The notes under the pieces were generated by a model. The model was not told the DNA's origin. It worked only from the letters and a program-made list of their open reading frames with translations, and did not search any database. Shown here piece after piece: positions 58,895 to 64,000 of a DNA stretch of 64,000 nt; positions within the stretch are counted from its first letter, which is position 1, and the number at the start of each line of letters is the position of its first letter. The position numbers and the translations under genes were made by a program. This stretch comes from Pseudomonadota bacterium (GTDB lineage Bacteria > Pseudomonadota > Alphaproteobacteria > Sphingomonadales > Sphingomonadaceae). The stretch covers positions 96,155-160,154 of the forward strand of contig JAEXFD010000055.1 of assembly GCA_023400405.1 (NCBI GenBank). The letters run 5' to 3'.

Positions 58895-60517
58895 ATGCGC
58901 AAGACCGTGATGCTGGCGGCCGCCTGGCTCGTCCTCGCGCCGCTCGCCGCCGCAGCGCAGTCCGCAGTGGACGAGCCGGTGTTCAGCGCCAGCGAAGTGC
59001 GTGCCCATGTCGAGTTTCTGGCCGACGACCTGCTCGAAGGGCGCGACAACGGCACTCGCGGCTTCGACATCGCGGCGCGCTACGTCGCCACGCGCTTCGA
59101 CGCGATGGGACTGAGGCCCGGCGGCACGGAGGGCTGGTACCAGCCGGTCAACCGCATCGACTATTCGCTCGATACCGACGCGCCGCCCGAGCTCGGCGTG
59201 GGCTCCAAAAAATTCGCCAATGGCGGCGACCTGGCGATCGGGCCGAGCCCGCGCTTCGGCAGCGAACGGCAGACGGTGGCGGCAGGCGCGGTGTTCGTCG
59301 GCTATGGCCGCGAGGAGGATTATGCCGGGCTCGACGTGCGCGGCAAGTTCGTCGTCGCCTTCGCTACCCTGCCCGAGCCGGCCCCCTCTCCCCCGCCCGC
59401 GCGGCTGGACGTCGCGGCGGGGCATGGCGCGGTCGGCATGCTCTACCTCGTCACGCCCGAGGACCAGAAGGGCAAGATCGACTGGGAGCGCGTGGTCGCG
59501 GCCCAACTCGAATCGCGCCAGCAATGGCAGGAGCCCGATGCGCCGAACGGGCTCCAGATCGGCGCCTATGTGAAGGGCGCCGTGGCGGAGGCGCTGTTCA
59601 AGGGCGCGTCGCAAAGCGCCGCCCAGCTCTATGCCGCCGCCGCGGCCGGCACGCCGGTCAAGGGCTTCGCGCTCGCCCCGCGCGTGACCGCCGCGCGGAC
59701 CAGCAGTGTCGAAATCGCCAAGAGCGAGAACGTCATCGGTATCCTGCCCGGTTCCGATCCGGCGCTCGCCGGCGAATATGTCGTGCTCTCCGCGCATCTC
59801 GATCACGAGGGCGTCGACATGATGGCCGATCCCGGCGCCGACGCGATCCACAATGGCGCGATGGACAATGCCGCGGGCGTCGCGACGATGCTCGAGGCGG
59901 CGCGCGCCTTTACGCAGGGCGGCAAGCGCCCGCGCCGATCGATCCTGTTCGTCGCGCTGACGGCGGAGGAGGACGGCCTGATCGGCTCCAGCTATCTTGC
60001 GCGCCACCCGGTGGTCGGCAAGGGCAAGGTGGTCGCCGACGTCAATCTCGACATGCCGATCCTGCTCTACGATTTCCAGGACGTGGTCGCCTTCGGTGCC
60101 GAGCATTCGACGCTGGGCCCGATCGTCGCGCGCGCGGCGGCGAAGATGGGCGTGACCCTATCGCCCGATCCGATGCCGGAGGAGCAGCTGTTCCTCCGCT
60201 CGGACCATTACAGCTTCGTCAAGGCCGGCGTGCCGTCGGTGTTCCTCGTCACCGGCTTCAAGAATGGCGGCGAGAAGGCCTTCCGCGACTTCCTCGCCAA
60301 TCACTACCACAAGGTCAGCGACGATCTGAACCAGCCGTTCGACTGGGCGGCCGGCGCCAAATTCGCGCGGATCAACTACCTGATCGCCCGCGAGATCGCG
60401 GATGCACCAGAAGCCCCGCGCTGGTACGAGGGCAATGTCTACGGCAACCGCTACGCGAAGGACGCACCCAAGGCGCCACGGGCGGAGAATGCGCCATCTC
60501 CGGCCGCGGCGAAATAG
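58895..60517 (+). CDS. M28 family peptidase with PA domain
   Basis: A 540-residue exported aminopeptidase-like protein: signal peptide to AAAAQ (about 22), a PA-type insert around 125-245 (GAVFVGYGREEDYAGLDVRGKFVV), and the M28 site VVLSAHLDHEG, GAMDNAAGVATMLEAARAF, LTAEEDGLIGSSYLA and LFLRSDHYSFVKAGVPSVF, which supply His and Asp ligands, the bridging Asp and general base Glu. AAGGAGA precedes ATG 58895. Likely a periplasmic dipeptidase or aminopeptidase. Confidence 0.9.
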   Translation: MRKTVMLAAAWLVLAPLAAAAQSAVDEPVFSASEVRAHVEFLADDLLEGRDNGTRGFDIAARYVATRFDAMGLRPGGTEGWYQPVNRIDYSLDTDAPPELGVGSKKFANGGDLAIGPSPRFGSERQTVAAGAVFVGYGREEDYAGLDVRGKFVVAFATLPEPAPSPPPARLDVAAGHGAVGMLYLVTPEDQKGKIDWERVVAAQLESRQQWQEPDAPNGLQIGAYVKGAVAEALFKGASQSAAQLYAAAAAGTPVKGFALAPRVTAARTSSVEIAKSENVIGILPGSDPALAGEYVVLSAHLDHEGVDMMADPGADAIHNGAMDNAAGVATMLEAARAFTQGGKRPRRSILFVALTAEEDGLIGSSYLARHPVVGKGKVVADVNLDMPILLYDFQDVVAFGAEHSTLGPIVARAAAKMGVTLSPDPMPEEQLFLRSDHYSFVKAGVPSVFLVTGFKNGGEKAFRDFLANHYHKVSDDLNQPFDWAAGAKFARINYLIAREIADAPEAPRWYEGNVYGNRYAKDAPKAPRAENAPSPAAAK

Positions 60518-60530
60518 CGCTCACCTTGCT

Positions 60531-60770
60531 CCCCGGCGAAGGCCGGGGCCCAGTTGCCACGGAGGCGAAGCGGCAGAACCCGGCTGCCTCGGCCATTCTC
60601 CTTGACCCGGCCGGGGCCGTCGCGATTTGGCGGAAACTGGGCCCCGGCCTTCGCCGGGGAACAGGCTTTTCTTTGCGGCGTGCGACCCGACCCGCCGCCG
60701 CGCCAGAGGTTATGGTGCGACGCCCGGAAGCTTTGGCTAGCGCGTTCCCCGGCGCGGGCCGGGGAACGCG
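60531..60770. repeat. Cluster of type B hairpin repeats
   Basis: Two inverted copies of the 7-bp hairpin (60531-60548 and 60642-60659) and a longer 13-bp hairpin (60741-60770) fill the gap between the M28 gene and the TonB receptor. CCCAGTTGCC flanks the first and GAAACTGGG the second, the arrangement of a larger inverted repeat. Confidence 0.75.
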
Positions 60771-60782
60771 CTGTCCTGCTTC

Positions 60783-63071
60783 CTAGAACCCCGCCTTCAG
60801 CGTGACGAAGAACTGCTGCGGCGCGCCGACCATCAGCGTCTGGTTGTCGCCCGAATTGCCGAAGCCGTTGGTCCCGATCGTCGAGACGTACCTCTTGTCG
60901 AACAGGTTGGTCGCGTTGCCCTGGATCTCCAGGTCGTGGCCGGCCATCTCGAACTCGTAGCCAATCGTCGCATCGACCACCACGCGCCCCTCGACCGACT
61001 GATCGTTGGTGTAGGTGAAGTAGCGCTTGCTCATGTAATTGGCGCCGATGCGGGCTTTGAAGCCGCCCAGATCATAGGTCAGCTCGCCCTTGAGCAGATG
61101 CTTGGGCGCATCGACGACGGTCTTGCCCTTGGTCGCAGCGAGCAGCGTGCCCGCGGCGTTCACGACATTGTCGCGATACGTCGAGTCGTTATAGCTGTAC
61201 GAGACGAAGGCGCCGAAGCCGCTGCCGAGGCGCAGGTCGCCGGTTGCCTCGATGCCGAGCGAACGGACGTCGCCGACATTCTGCAGGATCGGCGGATTGC
61301 CCTGGATACCCGCGCCGACCGTGACCGCGAGCAGGCGGTTGCGGAAATTGACATAATAGCCGGCGAGCGAGCCGGTGAACGGTCCCGAGCGGAAGCGGCC
61401 GCCGACTTCATAGGTGTCCGAAGCTTCGGGCTTGAGCTTGGTCTGTCCGCCGAGCAACGCGTTGAAGCCCAGCTGCGTGGTCGCGAACGGGCCGGTGGTC
61501 GCCGAGGCGACGAAGGCGCGCGTGACCTGGGTGAAGCCCGCGAACAGTTCGGCGCCGGCACCGAGGCGATAGGCGATGCCGGCATGCGGCTGGAACCAGT
61601 CCTGCACCTTGATCCGTCCGCCGGCGAGCCCGCCCGAAACGATCGGATCGGCGCGGTTGACGACGCTGAAGCCCTTCCAGCCGAGATTGACCGTCAGCGC
61701 ACCGAGATCGAGCTTGTCCGCGACATAATATTGGACGGTGTCGGTATCGTAGTTCCAGTCCCATTGCGTCGCGAACGGGTTTTCCTGGAAGTGCAGGCTG
61801 ACGCGGCCCGGGTTGGTGCGGCTGGTCAGGCCGTAGAAGCGGCGCGCCTGCTCGAAATCATTCTTCTCGTACCACGCGCCGATCGTGACGTTGTTGAAGC
61901 CGAGCGCAGTGCCGATCGATCCGAACACGCCCTTGCGGCGGATGTCGTATTCGGTCGTCCGCACCGACATCGGCACGCCCGAGGGCGAGGCGACATAAGG
62001 CGTGAACCACACGCCCTGGCCCTCGTTCGAATGATAATAGCCCTTGAGCGTGTATTGGATCGCGGCGTCCTTGTCGCTTTCGATCCCCACCGAGGCGAGA
62101 TAGTCGCGGCGCAGGCCGGCGGCGTCGAAATAGGCGTCGTCGGGGTTGAGGAACGGCGCCGGATAGGTGGTGCCCGCCGCGGGATTGGTCGGCGCCACGC
62201 CGGTATAGCCGGTGTTCGCGCCGACATCGGCGACGAGGATCGCCTTGGCATAGTCGTTCGAGATATTGTCCCAGTTCCAGCCGAGGCGCCGGATCATGTC
62301 GAGCGACATGTCCTGATAGTCGTTCTCGTGCCGGTTCGAATAATCGAAGGTGCCGACCAGGCGCGCGCCGCCGATCGGGGCGACGGCCTTGGCATTGACC
62401 TGATCGAGCCGCTGCGAGCCCCAGCCCTTCCACTTGTCGGTGTCCGAATGGACATAGGCGACATAGGCGCTCGGTCCGCCGGCGCCGAGCTCGCCGGTCT
62501 CCAGCCGCATGAAGCCGCGCCAGAAATTGTCGCTGCCATAGGTGCCGCTCGCATCGAGACCGAATTCCGAGGCCGGATCGCGCGAGACGAATTCGAGCGT
62601 GCCGCCCAGATTGTTGGTCGCCTGGGTGCCGATCGAACCCGAGCCTTGGGAGACGCGGACCTGGGCGATGTTCTCGCTGATGATCGCGCGGCTGATGTGC
62701 AGCCCGTTGACATTGCCATAGGTCGCATCGCCAAGCGGAATGCCGTCGAGGGTGAAGCCGAGCTGGTTCTGGTTGAAGCCACGGATCGAGACGCGCTCGG
62801 CCCATTCATAGGAGCCGAAGGGATCGGCGGCCTGGAAATTGACGCTGGGCAGCTTCTCGATGGCCTTGAGCGGGCTGGTGCCGGGCGTGAGCTGGGTGAT
62901 GTCCTCGGCGCGCAGTTCCTGCACCTGGCGAGTCTCGCCCTTGCCGATCACGACGATCTCGCCGGTATCGTCCGAAGTGTCGGGAAGCGCGGTCTGCGCC
63001 TCCTGGGCGAAGGCGGCAGTCGAAACGAGGAGCGAAGTGCCGGCGAGCAGCCAGGACGCGAGATGGCGCAT
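60783..63071 (-). CDS. TonB-dependent outer-membrane receptor
   Basis: A 762-residue beta-barrel receptor. Signal peptide to FAQE (about 24); GEIVVIGKGETRQVQELRAED resembles a TonB-box and plug start. The plug is at about 60-200 (SPLKAIEKLPSVNFQ, ERVSIRGFNQNQLGFTLDGIPLG, QVRVSQGSGSIGTQATNNLGGTLEF), the barrel follows, and the protein ends with LFDKRYVSTIG...PQQFFVTLKAGF, with the terminal Phe expected for barrel assembly. The ligand is unknown; no adjacent regulator or transporter genes indicate it. It reads away from clpB. Confidence 0.93.
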   Translation of the reverse strand: MRHLASWLLAGTSLLVSTAAFAQEAQTALPDTSDDTGEIVVIGKGETRQVQELRAEDITQLTPGTSPLKAIEKLPSVNFQAADPFGSYEWAERVSIRGFNQNQLGFTLDGIPLGDATYGNVNGLHISRAIISENIAQVRVSQGSGSIGTQATNNLGGTLEFVSRDPASEFGLDASGTYGSDNFWRGFMRLETGELGAGGPSAYVAYVHSDTDKWKGWGSQRLDQVNAKAVAPIGGARLVGTFDYSNRHENDYQDMSLDMIRRLGWNWDNISNDYAKAILVADVGANTGYTGVAPTNPAAGTTYPAPFLNPDDAYFDAAGLRRDYLASVGIESDKDAAIQYTLKGYYHSNEGQGVWFTPYVASPSGVPMSVRTTEYDIRRKGVFGSIGTALGFNNVTIGAWYEKNDFEQARRFYGLTSRTNPGRVSLHFQENPFATQWDWNYDTDTVQYYVADKLDLGALTVNLGWKGFSVVNRADPIVSGGLAGGRIKVQDWFQPHAGIAYRLGAGAELFAGFTQVTRAFVASATTGPFATTQLGFNALLGGQTKLKPEASDTYEVGGRFRSGPFTGSLAGYYVNFRNRLLAVTVGAGIQGNPPILQNVGDVRSLGIEATGDLRLGSGFGAFVSYSYNDSTYRDNVVNAAGTLLAATKGKTVVDAPKHLLKGELTYDLGGFKARIGANYMSKRYFTYTNDQSVEGRVVVDATIGYEFEMAGHDLEIQGNATNLFDKRYVSTIGTNGFGNSGDNQTLMVGAPQQFFVTLKAGF

Positions 63072-63274
63072 CGGATGAAAACCCCTTGGTTCGCGGACCC
63101 TGCGCCCGCGCTGCCGGGGCGCTAGGCGTTGTGCGTTGCACCATGGCGAAGCTGCGGTTGCAGATCGGCGACAGCTTCGTGACTCATTGCGGAATGCCAA
63201 CGAAACCGCGCAATTCGGGGAGTTGCCGATTGCGGCGCCGCGCGCCCGGCCCCAGATTAGCGAACGATCCTCCA

Positions 63275-63305
63275 CTTGTGTTGCCGAATTGCAACACTAT
63301 CTGCG
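63275..63305 (+). promoter_or_regulatory. Sigma-32 (RpoH) type promoter of clpB
   Basis: CTTG (63275-63278), 17 bases, then ACTATCTGCG (63296-63305), matching nine of ten positions of the alphaproteobacterial RpoH -10 pattern CYTATNTNNG. It is 26 bases before clpB. The spacer contains TGTTGC-N6-GCAACA, a perfect inverted repeat. Confidence 0.6.
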
Positions 63306-63330
63306 CTGGCGAAGAGCAACAGGGACGACC

Positions 63331-64000
63331 ATGAATCTCGAAAAATTCACCGACCGCGCCAAGGGCTTCCTCCAATCGGCGCAGACCGTCGCGATCCGGA
63401 TGAACCACCAGCGGATTGCGCCCGAGCATCTACTGAAGGCGCTGCTCGAGGATGAGCAGGGCATGGCGGCCGGCCTGATCCAGGCCGCCGGCGGCGATGC
63501 CAAGCGTGCCGTCAGCGAGACCGACCTTGCGCTCTCCAAGATCCCGGCCGTGTCGGGCTCGGGCGCGCAGCAGACGCCGGGCCTCGACAATGACGCCGTG
63601 CGCGTGCTCGACCAGGCCGAGCAGATCGCCCAGAAAGCCGGGGACTCCTATGTCACCGTCGAGCGGCTGCTCGTCGCGCTCGCGCTCTCGCTCAACACTG
63701 CGGCGGGCAAGGCGCTGCAGGCGGCGGGTGCGAAGCCCGAGGCGCTCAATGCCGCGATCAATCAGCTGCGCGGCGGCCGCACCGCCGACACCGCTTCGGC
63801 CGAGGACCGCTACGACGCGCTCAAGAAATTCGCCCGCGACCTCACCCAGGCGGCGCGCGACGGCAAGCTCGATCCGGTGATCGGCCGCGCGCAGGAGATC
63901 GAAACCACCATCGAGGTGCTGGCCCGGCGCAAGAAGAACAACCCGGTGCTGATCGGCGAGCCGGGTGTGGGCAAGACCGCCATCGTCGAAGGGCTGGCGC
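63331..64000 (+). CDS. clpB: ATP-dependent disaggregase ClpB, N-terminal part
   Basis: 223 codons are visible before the right edge. The N-domain (MNLEKFTDRAKGFLQSAQTVAIRMNHQRIAPEHLL) and the first AAA+ module with Walker A GEPGVGKT (209-216), preceded by the linker LDPVIGRAQEIETTIEVLARRKKNNPVLIG, are those of ClpB, not ClpA/C. ClpB with DnaK dissolves aggregates after heat stress. AGGGA lies before the ATG. Truncated by the window. Confidence 0.95.
   Translation, partial: MNLEKFTDRAKGFLQSAQTVAIRMNHQRIAPEHLLKALLEDEQGMAAGLIQAAGGDAKRAVSETDLALSKIPAVSGSGAQQTPGLDNDAVRVLDQAEQIAQKAGDSYVTVERLLVALALSLNTAAGKALQAAGAKPEALNAAINQLRGGRTADTASAEDRYDALKKFARDLTQAARDGKLDPVIGRAQEIETTIEVLARRKKNNPVLIGEPGVGKTAIVEGLA

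Noticed and set aside
60936..63125. A 729-residue rightward frame
   Set aside because: Antisense to the TonB receptor.

Overview
The window reads as a chromosomal segment of a Sphingomonadales alphaproteobacterium, most likely Sphingomonas or a close relative. The basis is high G+C, a large set of small exported proteins and lipoproteins, two M61 peptidases, a TonB-dependent receptor, a GapR (DUF2312) homologue, a DUF1244 protein, the order yebC-ruvC-ruvA-ruvB-ybgC-tolQRAB-pal, and intergenic repeats of a kind common in sphingomonads. I saw no rRNA, tRNA, CRISPR array, IS element or prophage.

Layout. 1-6.2 kb: the N-terminus of a gene running off the left edge behind a textbook alphaproteobacterial LexA box, small exported proteins, a metzincin-like protein, typA, an FMN reductase, and a frameshifted DUF4157-like peptidase with its lipoprotein neighbour. 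6.2-13.9 kb: M61 peptidase, telA plus a membrane partner, a CysQ/IMPase-like phosphatase and pmbA. 13.9-23.1 kb: ubiA, an EF-hand protein, rsmE, an ICMT-like methyltransferase, a second M61 peptidase, ppa, DUF1345, tfoX-like, then an overlapping EamA/GNAT/SMR operon. 23.1-30.4 kb: an AbrB/PIN toxin-antitoxin pair, ispG, a large trypsin-like protease fused to a DNA/RNA non-specific nuclease, an S1/P1 nuclease, a Band-7/RHH/small membrane protein operon and a MerR-TipAS regulator. 30.4-41.8 kb: the envelope and recombination block pal-tolB-tolA-tolR-tolQ-ybgC-ruvB-(three unknown genes)-ruvA-ruvC-yebC, read leftward. It is interrupted by two rightward genes between ruvA and ruvC and by structured repeats between tolQ and tolR and between ruvC and yebC. 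41.9-55.5 kb: gapR, GDSL hydrolase, pyk, HAD phosphatase, rpmJ, M14 carboxypeptidase, GNAT, CPA2 antiporter, dienelactone hydrolase, gpmA, purE-purK. 55.6-64 kb: M16 and M28 peptidases (divergent), a TonB-dependent receptor, and the start of clpB behind a good sigma-32-type promoter.

Gene cooperation. The Tol-Pal proteins with YbgC form the trans-envelope machine that constricts the outer membrane at division. RuvA, RuvB and RuvC branch-migrate and cut Holliday junctions. PurE and PurK make carboxyaminoimidazole ribotide. IspG and UbiA belong to isoprenoid and ubiquinone synthesis, and pyk and gpmA to lower glycolysis.

The most unusual items are (a) a modular family of intergenic elements that fold as branched palindromes, including a three-way-junction module present twice with compensatory base-pair changes (913-970 and 53666-53723); (b) the cytosolic protease-nuclease fusion at 24943-26913, which resembles effector architectures of bacterial conflict systems; (c) the LexA box at 125-139; (d) small translated elements missed by length filters (48653-48763 ahead of the antiporter, 47618-47662 coupled to a GNAT gene). 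Many genes overlap by four bases, which helps to fix start codons. Functions are inferred by eye from sequence motifs; no database search was run.
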